Source: Fiminaster sp050874705
GTDB lineage: Bacteria > Bacillota_I > Bacilli_A > RFN20 > CAG-826
Assembly (NCBI GenBank): GCA_050874705.1
Contig: JBNMLE010000009.1
Coordinates: 1 to 34,187, forward strand
DNA: 34,187 nt
Direction of reading: 5' to 3'
Shown: positions 9,271 through 17,376 of the stretch, one piece after another
Layout of the letters: every line of letters starts with the position of its first letter
Numbering within the stretch: the stretch's first letter is position 1
Program-made: the position numbers and the translations under genes
Notes under the pieces: generated by a model
What the model was told of the DNA's origin: nothing
Seen by the model: the letters and a program-made list of their open reading frames with translations, nothing else
Databases searched by the model: none

Positions 9271-9588
9271 ATGGATTCAAAATTCAATCAAAATAACATT
9301 CCTAGCGTTGAACAAATTGAAGACTTAACTAATTTATTCAAAGTGTTAGGGGATATGACTAGAGCAAAAATACTTTACACAATTGAAGAAGGTGAACTCT
9401 GTGTCAATGATATTTGCGATCGAGTCAATATGAATAAATCCGCTGTATCTCACCAATTAAAAGTTTTACGTGATGCTCATCTTGTAAAAGGAAGAAAACT
9501 TGGCAAAGAAGTTTATTATTCTCTTGATGATGAACATGTCTCATTAATTTTTAGATGTGCATTAGAACACGTAAACGAAAAGAAATAG
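9271..9588 (+). CDS. ArsR/SmtB-family metal-responsive repressor, probably zinc-sensing
   Basis: This 105-residue winged-helix repressor has the ArsR recognition region NKSAVSHQLKVLRDAHLV at 55-72 and a beta-wing around KGRKLGKEVYYSL. The C-terminal helix carries Asp87-x-His89, His100 and Glu103. This spacing is the same as the alpha-5 zinc site of SmtB and CzrA (D104, H106, H117, E120 in SmtB), so zinc, perhaps also cobalt or cadmium, is the likely inducer. The alpha-3 motif ELCVNDIC has two cysteines but lacks the CVC core of CadC. The next gene is 12 bases downstream. Operators before this gene and before the ATPase gene suggest autorepression and control of the exporter. Confidence 0.88.
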   Translation: MDSKFNQNNIPSVEQIEDLTNLFKVLGDMTRAKILYTIEEGELCVNDICDRVNMNKSAVSHQLKVLRDAHLVKGRKLGKEVYYSLDDEHVSLIFRCALEHVNEKK

Positions 9589-9600
9589 AAGGTGTTTTAT

Positions 9601-9810
9601 ATGAAAAAAGTATTTAATATTGATGTCGACTGCCCTGTTTGCGCACAAAAATGTGAAGACGCAATTAACAAAATGGAAAATGTTAAATCATGCAAAGTCA
9701 ATTTCATTACAAAAAAGATGATCATTGAAGCAGATGATATTGATAATGTGATGAAAGATGTTGAAAAAACCGCTAAAAAGGTTGATTCAGACATTGAAAT
9801 TGATTATTAA
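9601..9810 (+). CDS. Stand-alone HMA-domain heavy-metal-binding protein
   Basis: The protein has 69 residues from the ATG at 9601. A GTG at 9592 is in frame, but it lies inside the RBS AGAAGGTG, which is correctly spaced for the ATG. It is a single heavy-metal-associated domain of the ferredoxin-like fold. The metal loop reads DCPVCAQKCE (Cys11 and Cys14 by count), like the N-terminal domain of ZntA/CadA ATPases. The neighbouring ATPase has no HMA domain, so this protein probably acts as its detached metal-binding domain or as a metallochaperone; that is inference. It is co-transcribed with the ArsR gene, and a hairpin terminator follows directly. Confidence 0.8.
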   Translation: MKKVFNIDVDCPVCAQKCEDAINKMENVKSCKVNFITKKMIIEADDIDNVMKDVEKTAKKVDSDIEIDY

Positions 9811-9843
9811 AAAATAGATAAGTGCTTATGCACTATTTATTTT
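9811..9843 (+). terminator. Hairpin terminator or attenuator between the HMA and ATPase genes
   Basis: A long stem (9811-9825 with 9830-9843, one bulged A at 9820) closes a TTAT loop. Its core is AGTGC/GCACT, and the 3' arm is T-rich. It would end the regulator-HMA transcript or limit read-through into the ATPase gene, which has its own operator 8 bases downstream. Confidence 0.55.
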
Positions 9844-9847
9844 AAAG

Positions 9848-9870
9848 TATAGTTGAACAATTGTTCAACT
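9848..9870 (+). promoter_or_regulatory. Perfect 20-bp ArsR-type operator before the ATPase gene
   Basis: AGTTGAACAATTGTTCAACT at 9851-9870 is a perfect palindrome. It contains the TGAACA/TGTTCA half-sites typical of SmtB/CzrA-family operators. A possible -10 box (TATAGT, 9848-9853) overlaps its left edge, so the expected transcription start lies within the operator. The ATPase RBS (AGGAG, 9874-9878) follows directly. No clear -35 box is visible. Confidence 0.75.
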
Positions 9871-9884
9871 GATAGGAGCATTTT

Positions 9885-11843
9885 ATGAGTAAAATGCAAA
9901 AGAAAAACTTAATAAGAATATTAATTAGTAGTGGTCTATTTTTAATTGTTTTTATCACAAATATAATTTTAGAAAAATGTTTTGCCACAAATTTTCCTAA
10001 TGGCCTTGCATCTTTAATTCAATTTAATAATCTTGGTTGGTTACTTCCGTTTGTTTTATATTTATCGATTTATATTGTTATTGGATATGATGTTATTAGA
10101 AAAGCATTTAAAAATATTGCTCATGGTCAAGTATTTGATGAAAATTTCTTGATGTGTGTCGCCACTCTTGGAGCATTTGGTCTTGGTATTTATACAGGAA
10201 TAACATCAAATAATCCTGAAGGCTTTGATGAAGGATGCGCTGTTTTAATTTTCTATCAAATAGGGGAATTCTTCCAAAATTATGCAGTCAATAAATCAAG
10301 AAAATCCATTTCTTCATTAATGGATATTAGACCAGATTACGCAAATATTATAAGAGAAGATGGGAAAATTGATGTTGTTGATCCAAGTGAAGTAAACATT
10401 GATGATTTAATATTAGTTAATCCTGGTGAAAAAATTCCGCTTGATGGAGTTATCGTATTTGGTTCATCTACAATTGATACAAAAGCTTTAACGGGTGAGT
10501 CTTTGCCGCAAGAAGTAGCAATAAATAGTGAAGTTATATCTGGAACAATTAATTTAACCGGCACATTAAAAATTAAGGTAAATAAAGAATTCGCTAATTC
10601 AACTGTTTCAAAAATTCTTGATTTAGTAGAAAATGCTTCATCAGAAAAATCTAAATCAGAGAATTTTATTTCCAAATTTTCAAAATATTATACTCCAATT
10701 GTAGTTTTTCTTGCTCTAGCATTGGCCATTATTCCACCTTTATGTTTTGGTTTATTTTCTAATGATTGGAGTACATGGACAACATGGATTTATAGAGCAT
10801 TATCATTTTTAGTTGTTTCTTGTCCTTGTGCATTAGTTATTTCAGTTCCTTTATCATTTTTTGCTGGAATTGGAGGAGCTTCAGCAAATGGTATATTGAT
10901 TAAAGGTTCATCATATTTGGAACAATTCAATAAAGCAAATATCTTCGTTTTTGATAAAACTGGAACACTTACAAAAGGAAATTTTGCTGTTAAAGAAATT
11001 TATCCAAACGAAAAGCAAGATGAAATATTATATTACGCTGCAATCGCTGAAAATAATTCATCTCATCCGATAGCGGTATCAATTAAAAACGCATACGGAA
11101 AAGAAATTGATAATAGTTATGTTATTACTAATATTGCTGGAAAAGGTATAAAAGCAACTGGAAAAAATACAATATTATGTGGCAATGAAAAACTAATGGA
11201 TGAATACAATATCTCTTATTCAAAAGCTAGTGGCGTTGGTTCAATTATTTATGTTGTAGTGGATGGAAATTTCTTAGGTTATATTTTAATCGCTGATCAA
11301 ATTAAAGAAGACGCTAAAAAGACGATAGATTATTTAAATAATATACACGCAAAAAGCGTTATGCTTACAGGGGATAATGATTTAATTGCAAAAGAAGTTG
11401 CAAATAATCTTGGTTTAACATCATATAAAGCTTCCCTTCTTCCACAAAACAAAGTTGAAGAAGTTGATAAATTATTAAAAGAAAAAGGACAAAATGATGT
11501 TTTATGCTTTGTTGGTGATGGAATAAATGATGCACCAGTGCTTATGAAATCAGATATAGGTATCGCCATGGGAGGAGTTGGAAGCGACGCCGCTATTGAA
11601 GCAAGCGATATTGTTCTTATGCACGATGATTTAAGTAGTATTAAAAAAGCAAAACAAATTGCTAAAAAGACAATGTCTATTGTTTATGAAAATATTATCT
11701 TTGCATTAACAGTCAAAGTAGCTATTTTAGCCTTATCAGCATTTGGAATTACAAATATGTGGTTTGCTGTATTCGGTGATGTTGGTGTAGCGGTTATTGC
11801 AATTTTAAACGCTATGAGAGCAAATACGAAGATTAAGGAGTAG
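9885..11843 (+). CDS. cadA: Zn2+/Cd2+-exporting P1B-type ATPase
   Basis: This 652-residue pump exports divalent heavy metals across the membrane at the cost of ATP. Visible motifs are the actuator TGES (203-206), the transmembrane CPC motif (313-315), the phosphorylated Asp357 in DKTGTLT, the HP motif (394-395) and GDGINDAP (544-551). The last helices carry Lys611 and Asp632 (GDVG), and the C-terminal AVFGDVGVAVIAILNAMR matches the P1B-2 (ZntA/CadA) class rather than copper pumps. No N-terminal HMA domain is present; it is encoded separately upstream. Helices near 11-30, 52-70, 86-103 and 114-131 precede the actuator domain. A perfect ArsR-type operator lies before the gene. Metal choice between Zn, Cd and Pb cannot be decided from sequence. 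Confidence 0.92.
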   Translation: MSKMQKKNLIRILISSGLFLIVFITNIILEKCFATNFPNGLASLIQFNNLGWLLPFVLYLSIYIVIGYDVIRKAFKNIAHGQVFDENFLMCVATLGAFGLGIYTGITSNNPEGFDEGCAVLIFYQIGEFFQNYAVNKSRKSISSLMDIRPDYANIIREDGKIDVVDPSEVNIDDLILVNPGEKIPLDGVIVFGSSTIDTKALTGESLPQEVAINSEVISGTINLTGTLKIKVNKEFANSTVSKILDLVENASSEKSKSENFISKFSKYYTPIVVFLALALAIIPPLCFGLFSNDWSTWTTWIYRALSFLVVSCPCALVISVPLSFFAGIGGASANGILIKGSSYLEQFNKANIFVFDKTGTLTKGNFAVKEIYPNEKQDEILYYAAIAENNSSHPIAVSIKNAYGKEIDNSYVITNIAGKGIKATGKNTILCGNEKLMDEYNISYSKASGVGSIIYVVVDGNFLGYILIADQIKEDAKKTIDYLNNIHAKSVMLTGDNDLIAKEVANNLGLTSYKASLLPQNKVEEVDKLLKEKGQNDVLCFVGDGINDAPVLMKSDIGIAMGGVGSDAAIEASDIVLMHDDLSSIKKAKQIAKKTMSIVYENIIFALTVKVAILALSAFGITNMWFAVFGDVGVAVIAILNAMRANTKIKE

Positions 11844-11845
11844 TT

Positions 11846-12478
11846 ATGAAATATATAGGAATGCCACATTTGATGTGGGTAATGTTTAATAAATCATTTA
11901 GGAAACAACTTGTTGAGACTTTTAATGAATCGCTTAGTTCATCGAAGGAAATAACAAAATTAGCTAAAATAAAATATAAAGAAATTATAAAGGATCTTCC
12001 TGAATTTGATAAAAAAGATATGTTTAAGAAAATAGCGATTAATTGTTGCTTATTAATATCTTTTTTACTGAGTATCGACAATATTCCTAGCTTAGATGAA
12101 GTATCGCTATTTTATAAACGTTCAATGTGCACAAAAACGATGCAAATCTTTTCAAAAATTAAAGGAAAGAAAATATTTAAAAAGAAAATGATTGAGCAAC
12201 TTCAAGAAGTTTCAAAAGCAAGATATGGCGATAAAAATAATTATTCGTGGAATTTTGATTTAATTATTTATCCTGATAATAGTGGTTATGAAAGAAGATT
12301 TTATAAATGTGGTGTATGTACATTGATGAGAAAATATGGCTTACCAGCGTATACAAAAGCGTTATGTAGATATGATTATGATATGGCCACATTATGTGGA
12401 ACATATACATTTATAAGAAAAGACGCTCTTTCTAATGGCGCTCCATTTTGTGATAACGGATTTAAGATGAATAATTAG
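11846..12478 (+). CDS. L-2-amino-thiazoline-4-carboxylic acid hydrolase-like protein
   Basis: This 210-residue protein resembles the ATC-hydrolase family, named after the enzyme that opens L-2-amino-thiazoline-4-carboxylate in a route to L-cysteine. The clue is the C-terminal signature: Cys and Asp in LCRYDYDMA, then G-T-Y and NGAPFCDNGF, with Cys155 and Cys158 in the preceding CGVC. The N-terminal half is a basic helical region. Many relatives have no known activity, so only family membership is suggested. The start follows the ATPase stop by 2 bases and its RBS (AAGGAG) overlaps that stop, so the two are translationally coupled and a role in metal or thiol homeostasis is possible. Its stop overlaps that of the convergent ATPase gene. 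Confidence 0.6.
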   Translation: MKYIGMPHLMWVMFNKSFRKQLVETFNESLSSSKEITKLAKIKYKEIIKDLPEFDKKDMFKKIAINCCLLISFLLSIDNIPSLDEVSLFYKRSMCTKTMQIFSKIKGKKIFKKKMIEQLQEVSKARYGDKNNYSWNFDLIIYPDNSGYERRFYKCGVCTLMRKYGLPAYTKALCRYDYDMATLCGTYTFIRKDALSNGAPFCDNGFKMNN

Positions 12479-13848
12479 TAATTAAATTTGTTGTCGTTTA
12501 AGTCGTTCAAAAAGAATGAAAAATAATAAAAAGGGATTGTCAAAATTTTCTTTTCTTTGTCATAACCAAAATTGTTTGTAGAAACTTTTATTGCAATATC
12601 AACATTATTATGAGATCTAAATTCTTCTAGCGAGTTAAGATTTCCTTTTTTCTTTTTAACGTCAAGTGGAATAATTCTACCTTGATAATCTAAAATGAAT
12701 TCAAGTTCAGAATCTCTTTTTCCTTTCCAATAAAATAATTTATTATCTCTAGCAGATAATTCGTTAGAAACGTAGTTTTCGTAATATATTCCAGAAAGCG
12801 AATTGTTTTTATTTAGATAAAACGATTTAGTATTTAAACCACTTTGATATGTGAACAATCCCATATCTGATAAATATAATCTATAAAGTGATTCATTTGG
12901 CGAAATAAGCGGTGATGTAACATGTTCTTTTAATTGCGACGCTTTGTAAACTATATTTGCGGTCAACAGCCATTCAATTGGAGTGAATAAATCTCTATTT
13001 TTGAATTTCTTATCTATGATTGTTGTTTTAAAATTCTTGTTTTCTTTATTTAATTGACTATAAATGTTATTAAATATCATTCTACTTCTTAAAATTGATT
13101 CATCGGATGCTTGATATAGTTCCATATCACTTAAATAATCTGAATATATGTCTTTTATAACATTTAAAGAATCGGTGTATGCGTTAAGCTTATTGTTTTT
13201 ATTTTTTAGAAAAGTATCAACGACTTCAGGCATGCCTCCAACAAAAAGATAATCATGGAAAATATCCATCAATAATTCGTGGGTCATTTTATCAATTTCT
13301 TTTTTGCTTTCAAAACAACTTTTGACATACTCATAAGTATTTTTACTATAATTTAGTAAAAATTCATCAAACGTTAATGGATAAATATTTAATCGATTTA
13401 TTTTGCCGACAGGAAACAAGAATGATTTTTCCGCAAAACCGCCTCTTTTATGAGCGTTTCTTCTTATTCGTATTCTTACAAGTGAACCTGTAACAATTAA
13501 AGGAATTTCTCTTCTTTTTTCACAAAATTGTTTCATTAATTGAATTATTGGAAGACATTCCTGTGCCTCATCAATTATCAACAAATGATTTTCATCAAGA
13601 TGAAAATTGTATTTTATTTGAATGTAATCGATTGTTTTTTCCAAATTTGGGTTTTTTAATATATAGTCAACAAATTCTGGTTCATTAGAACAATCTATTC
13701 GCAAATATGAATTTTTATAAAAGTTTTTAGCAAATAATTTTTCAATTAAATATGTTTTGCCAACCTGTCTTGCGCCGAGTACAAGCAACGGCTTTTTATT
13801 CTTATCATTTTTCCATTCAATTAGATTATCTAAATATTTTCTTTCCAT
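12475..13848 (-). CDS. AAA ATPase with DUF4143 domain
   Basis: This 457-residue protein starts at the ATG at 13848; a GTG at 13857 is in frame but falls inside the RBS AAAAAGGTG. It belongs to the AAA_14/DUF4143 ATPase family, common in gut bacteria and archaea and of unclear function. The N-terminal half has a Walker A (GARQVGKT, near residues 25-32), a Walker B (HLLIIDEAQ) and the sensor-like TGSLVRI. The C-terminal DUF4143 part ends in a nuclease-like core (FYWKGKRDSELEFIL then IIPLDVKKKKG), with the D/E-x-K-like pattern seen in many members. It is convergent with the previous gene, their stop codons sharing bases 12475-12478. Three 24-bp repeats form its promoter and leader region. Confidence 0.85.
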   Translation of the reverse strand: MERKYLDNLIEWKNDKNKKPLLVLGARQVGKTYLIEKLFAKNFYKNSYLRIDCSNEPEFVDYILKNPNLEKTIDYIQIKYNFHLDENHLLIIDEAQECLPIIQLMKQFCEKRREIPLIVTGSLVRIRIRRNAHKRGGFAEKSFLFPVGKINRLNIYPLTFDEFLLNYSKNTYEYVKSCFESKKEIDKMTHELLMDIFHDYLFVGGMPEVVDTFLKNKNNKLNAYTDSLNVIKDIYSDYLSDMELYQASDESILRSRMIFNNIYSQLNKENKNFKTTIIDKKFKNRDLFTPIEWLLTANIVYKASQLKEHVTSPLISPNESLYRLYLSDMGLFTYQSGLNTKSFYLNKNNSLSGIYYENYVSNELSARDNKLFYWKGKRDSELEFILDYQGRIIPLDVKKKKGNLNSLEEFRSHNNVDIAIKVSTNNFGYDKEKKILTIPFYYFSFFLNDLNDNKFNY

Positions 13849-13935
13849 ATTTTGCACCTTTTTGCAAATAAATTATATCCATATTTTGCACCTTTTTGCA
13901 AGTTTTTTCACTCCATATTTTGCACCTTTTTGCAA
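13844..13935 (-). repeat. Three perfect 24-bp direct repeats at 34-bp period over the DUF4143 gene start
   Basis: Identical 24-bp units lie at 13844-13867, 13878-13901 and 13912-13935, separated by 10-bp unrelated spacers. On the minus strand each unit contains TTGCAAAAAGGTGCAAAA followed by ATGGA, so each copy carries a Shine-Dalgarno-like AAGG and an ATG. Only the innermost ATG is used, and a 34-base period puts the others out of frame. The spacer at 13868-13877 holds a minus-strand TATAAT (13872-13877), with TTGCAA of the middle repeat (13896-13901) 18 bases upstream as a possible -35. The set thus spans promoter and leader and may bind a regulator. Confidence 0.85.
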
Positions 13936-13982
13936 ATATGCTATTTATATCTAATTGAAGATAAAACATTTTTGATTTTATT

Positions 13983-13991
13983 TGTTATACT
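13983..13991 (+). promoter_or_regulatory. Extended -10 promoter of the small lipoprotein gene
   Basis: TGTTATACT is an extended -10 box ending at 13991. A leader of about 10 bases with an AGGGAG ribosome-binding site follows before the ATG at 14009. No convincing -35 is seen at the right distance. Confidence 0.45.
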
Positions 13992-14008
13992 ATTCAAGGG
14001 AGATTCTT

Positions 14009-14572
14009 ATGAAAAAATTATTATTTATATTAATGTCAACATTATTACTTGCTAGTTGTGATGCAGGCTCAAATGATATAACCACGAACGCATCGTCAAC
14101 AAGTAGTTTAGAAGAAAGCACAACAATTACTTCAATTACCTCAAGTGATGTTACTTCGACTACATCATCTTCCTCTAGTAGTTCAGCATCAACTACATCA
14201 AGTGGAAGTACGAGTTCCTACACACATGAAACAATTATTAAATATATTTCTGAACAATTGTTTGGTACGGATGGAAAACATTATTCATATGATAAAGATT
14301 ATGATCAATATTACACAACATTAACATTTCAAGATAGTCAAGCACTTACCAAAGAAGATGGGCTAACTGCTTTAGTGGCTCTTTCAAATCTTCCAAGCGA
14401 ATTTACTTGCGTTGAAAGCAGTGTTTTAGATGAATTCGATGATGGAACGCCATTAATTTATTCACTTTATCAAAGCGGCAATCTATTTGTGGAATTCGAT
14501 ACATACGAAGATGTTGATAGCTCAAACAATGTTGTTGCTGTTAATGGGCAAGTATTTTCATACTATGAATAA
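14009..14572 (+). CDS. Small Ser/Thr-rich lipoprotein of unknown function
   Basis: The protein has 187 residues from the ATG at 14009, preceded by AGGGAG; an upstream in-frame ATG at 13982 has no RBS. The signal peptide MKKLLFILMSTLLLASC ends in a lipobox, so Cys17 should be lipidated and the protein exposed on the cell surface. A Ser/Thr-rich linker of about 45 residues follows. The C-terminal domain of about 115 residues is acidic and rich in aromatics (YSYDKDYDQYYTTLTF). I do not recognise this domain. The acetyltransferase gene follows 5 bases downstream, so they may be co-transcribed. Confidence 0.7.
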   Translation: MKKLLFILMSTLLLASCDAGSNDITTNASSTSSLEESTTITSITSSDVTSTTSSSSSSSASTTSSGSTSSYTHETIIKYISEQLFGTDGKHYSYDKDYDQYYTTLTFQDSQALTKEDGLTALVALSNLPSEFTCVESSVLDEFDDGTPLIYSLYQSGNLFVEFDTYEDVDSSNNVVAVNGQVFSYYE

Positions 14573-14577
14573 TAAAA

Positions 14578-15129
14578 ATGACAAATAAAGAAAAAATGCT
14601 CAATTCGTTGCTATATGATGGCAATGATATAGAGCTATTAAACGAAAGAATAATAGCTAAAGATATTTGTTTCGAATTTAATCATACTTCTCCAAAAGAC
14701 AAAGAAAAATTGGATTCTTTGATTAGAAAATTATTTGGAAAAGTTGGAAATAATTTTGTAATATCTCAAAATTTTTATTGTGATTACGGAAAGAACATCG
14801 AAATAGGTGACAATTTCTTTGCTAACCATAATTTAGTTATTCTTGACTGTGCGAAAGTGACTTTTGGTAGTAATGTTTTAATTGGACCAAATTGTTCATT
14901 TAATACACCTCAACATCCTCTTGATGAAAAAACAAGAAATATGTTCCTTGAATATGCTTATCCTATAAAAGTTGGTAATAGTGTATGGTTTGGGGCAAAT
15001 GTTACTATCTGCCCAGGAGTTAATATTGGCGATAATGTCGTTGTTGGAGCGGGAAGCGTTGTCACAAAAGACATTCCTTCAAATTGCGTTGTAGCAGGAG
15101 TTCCAGCAAAAATTATTAAAAAGTTATAG
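14578..15129 (+). CDS. maa: Maltose O-acetyltransferase family protein (hexapeptide repeat)
   Basis: The 183-residue length and sequence match the Maa/LacA/NodL group, which transfers acetyl from acetyl-CoA to sugar hydroxyls. The N-terminal helical Mac domain (about 1-55) reads EKMLNSLLYDG. The left-handed beta-helix follows from about 60 to 180 (YGKNIEIGDNFFANHNLVILD, IGPNCSFNTPQHPLD, VWFGANVTICPGVNIGDNVVVGAGSVVTKDIP). The likely catalytic His is in TPQHPLD, and AGVPAKIIKKL is the usual C-terminal end. No strong RBS is visible. The gene starts 5 bases after the lipoprotein stop, so translation may be coupled. The true acceptor could be maltose, glucose or another glycan. Confidence 0.85.
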   Translation: MTNKEKMLNSLLYDGNDIELLNERIIAKDICFEFNHTSPKDKEKLDSLIRKLFGKVGNNFVISQNFYCDYGKNIEIGDNFFANHNLVILDCAKVTFGSNVLIGPNCSFNTPQHPLDEKTRNMFLEYAYPIKVGNSVWFGANVTICPGVNIGDNVVVGAGSVVTKDIPSNCVVAGVPAKIIKKL

Positions 15130-15178
15130 AATTTAGTCTCATTATTGATACTTTTGAATTTAATTTATTTTTTACCTT

Positions 15179-15187
15179 TGTTAAAAT
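15179..15187 (+). promoter_or_regulatory. Extended -10 promoter of the Sel1/WYL pair, predicted leaderless
   Basis: TGTTAAAAT is an extended -10 box ending at 15187. The start codon at 15194 lies 6 bases further on, where transcription is expected to begin. No Shine-Dalgarno lies between them. Confidence 0.5.
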
Positions 15188-15193
15188 GAAACT

Positions 15194-16342
15194 ATGGATT
15201 TAGATAACCTTAATTTTAATGAACTTGAGAATATAGTTATTGATTTATTTGATAAAGACAAATTAGATGATAAAGAAATAAAACTTCTTCTTTCATCTTT
15301 GTCCCTTTTAGCGGACAAGTATAACTCTTCTAATGCATGTTATTCTTTAGGAAAATTATATTTTAAAGGCGAATTAGTAAATAAAAATTTTACTCTTGCA
15401 AAACAATATTTTATTAGATCAGTTAAGAAAGATATTTTTGATGGCGCTATCGAGCTTTCAAAGATTTGTTTAACTGATGAATATAAAGATTATGAACTCG
15501 CTTTTAAAATATTAAATAAAGCAATTCTTCAAGATGAAAATAGATATTTAAAACATGAAGCTACTCTTTTATTAAGCGATATGTATTTTAATGGTTATTT
15601 TGTTTCAAAAGATATCGTATTTGCAATTAATTTACTTAAAAGTATTGAAGATTATGAGAATTTCATTTCTATAAATGATGATTTATGTGTTGTTTCAAAT
15701 TTATTTCTTAGACTTGCAAGATGTTATGATGTGACAAAAAACGATGATCTTTACTGGAAGTATTTAGCGCTTTCTAAAGCTTCTCTTATATCTCAAGGTA
15801 ATAATAAATTTGAAGACTATAATTCTCTTTTAAAAGAAGTTTATGAAAGAATTGAACAATATAAATTAGTTAATAAGGAAAATTATTTTAGTTATTCTAT
15901 TAATAATCCTAAAACAAATGATATTAATGAAATTATAAAATCATTAAATGATAATCATAGATTAGGAATACTTGATTCAGTTATTAAATCAGATATTAAT
16001 AATGATGTTATTTTAAGATTTATGTTTTGTGATAAATATATTGCGCTTCCAGAGATAGGATACGCTGATAGGACATATTTTGCATATGTTGTAGTTAGTG
16101 ATGCAACTTTTCAAATTATTGAACCACTTAATGAAAATGGTGATATAAAATTAGAATATAGTAATGATGAATTACTTATTAAAAATGTAATAGGAGATAC
16201 ATACGTAAAAATATTGTTAAGCAAATATTCTTCTATGAGATTCGCTGTACTTCTTGGTTTTGATCAAAAAAATAAAGAAACAAGCGCTTTATATTTAGAT
16301 GAATATTCTTATTTAATTAAAAACATTATTATTAACGCGTAA
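15194..16342 (+). CDS. Sel1-repeat protein
   Basis: This 382-residue protein has no signal peptide and is probably cytoplasmic. Residues of about 45-210 hold Sel1/TPR-like helical repeats. Examples are ACYSLGKLYFKGELVNKNFT, with the family's G-x-x-Y and A-x-x-Y-F pattern, and LLLSDMYFNGYFVSKDIV. Such solenoids mediate protein-protein contacts. Residues of about 235-382 form a mixed alpha/beta domain (CDKYIALPEIGYADRTYFAYVVV) that I do not recognise. The next gene, a WYL regulator, starts 5 bases downstream, so the two should be co-transcribed and may act together. The ATG directly follows an extended -10 box, suggesting a leaderless message. Confidence 0.7.
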   Translation: MDLDNLNFNELENIVIDLFDKDKLDDKEIKLLLSSLSLLADKYNSSNACYSLGKLYFKGELVNKNFTLAKQYFIRSVKKDIFDGAIELSKICLTDEYKDYELAFKILNKAILQDENRYLKHEATLLLSDMYFNGYFVSKDIVFAINLLKSIEDYENFISINDDLCVVSNLFLRLARCYDVTKNDDLYWKYLALSKASLISQGNNKFEDYNSLLKEVYERIEQYKLVNKENYFSYSINNPKTNDINEIIKSLNDNHRLGILDSVIKSDINNDVILRFMFCDKYIALPEIGYADRTYFAYVVVSDATFQIIEPLNENGDIKLEYSNDELLIKNVIGDTYVKILLSKYSSMRFAVLLGFDQKNKETSALYLDEYSYLIKNIIINA

Positions 16343-16347
16343 TTATT

Positions 16348-17337
16348 ATGATTGAAAACAAAAAAGCTTCAATATTATTAGTTCTTAAAGTTCTCGAAGA
16401 TTATTCTGATGAAAAACATTTTTTAACTCATCAAAATATTATCGATTATATAGATAAAAATTATGGAATAACACTTGAAAGAAAATCGATTGCTTATTCT
16501 TTAAATTTACTTGAAGAATTAGGATATGATATTAATAAATCTCCTAAAGGCGGATTTGCTTTATTTTCAAGACAATTTGAACCTTCAGAAATTACCTTTC
16601 TTTACGATGCAATTTTTACATCTAAATCTTTAAGTGGTAGTGACACTAAAGCGCTACTTGAAAAGATCAATAAGCCTTTAAGTATCTATCAAAGAAAAAG
16701 ATATAATTATTTATATAAAAGCGAAGAAATTAATAGAACAGATAGTAAACAAATCTTTCTTGTGCTAGATACAATTGAAGAAGCAATTAAGCAAAAGAAA
16801 AGAATGTCTTTTGAATACATCACATATGATGAAAAAGGTAATAAAATTTTAAGAAAAAATGGTTTTAGATATATCGTCTCTCCATATTATACAATTAATA
16901 ATTTTGGTAAATATTATTTGATTGCAAATTATCGAGAGAAATATCGTCCTCTTCAAATTTTTAGAATTGAATATATGGTTAATCCAAAAATTGAAGAAGA
17001 ATGGGATTATAAAAAGATGTCTTCTTTAAAAGAAGTAAAAAACTTCGATATCAGCAAATTTATAAACGATAATTTATATATTCTCGATGGCCAAGTTATA
17101 ACAGCGAAAATTGAAATTTTAAATAAAAATGATATAAAAACAGTTGTCGATTTCTTTGCACAAAATGCAACATTTAAAAAAGAAAACAAAAAACTTTACG
17201 CAACAATAAAATGCAACGAAAATGCTTTATTTTATTTTCTAATGCAATATACAGAATCTTTTATTGTTATTTCACCATCCTCTTTAATTGAAAGAATGAA
17301 AAAAGAAGCTAAGAAACTACTTGAATTATATAAATAA
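16348..17337 (+). CDS. WYL-domain transcriptional regulator
   Basis: The 329-residue protein has the usual architecture of WYL regulators. An N-terminal winged helix lies at about 10-75 (HFLTHQNIIDYI, ERKSIAYSLNLLEELGYDI, KGGFALFSRQF). A WYL domain lies at about 145-210 (MSFEYITYDEKG, FRYIVSPYYTINNFGKYYLIANY, LQIFRIEYM), and a C-terminal WCX-like extension at 245-329. WYL domains sense nucleic acids or nucleotide-like ligands and often regulate defence or DNA-damage genes. It is in an operon with the Sel1 gene 5 bases upstream. Targets cannot be read from this window. Confidence 0.85.
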   Translation: MIENKKASILLVLKVLEDYSDEKHFLTHQNIIDYIDKNYGITLERKSIAYSLNLLEELGYDINKSPKGGFALFSRQFEPSEITFLYDAIFTSKSLSGSDTKALLEKINKPLSIYQRKRYNYLYKSEEINRTDSKQIFLVLDTIEEAIKQKKRMSFEYITYDEKGNKILRKNGFRYIVSPYYTINNFGKYYLIANYREKYRPLQIFRIEYMVNPKIEEEWDYKKMSSLKEVKNFDISKFINDNLYILDGQVITAKIEILNKNDIKTVVDFFAQNATFKKENKKLYATIKCNENALFYFLMQYTESFIVISPSSLIERMKKEAKKLLELYK

Positions 17338-17376
17338 TTTATTATTAGTAAGCAAAGCAAAAAAAGGAGAACAAAA

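Noticed and set aside
13844..13935. CRISPR array
   Set aside because: Only three 24-bp repeats with 10-bp spacers, far too short for CRISPR spacers, and no cas genes are nearby.
13757..14055. Two overlapping plus-strand ORFs of about 65 residues over the repeats
   Set aside because: Their peptides are translations of the three 24-bp repeats and the antisense of the DUF4143 gene start, with no RBS.
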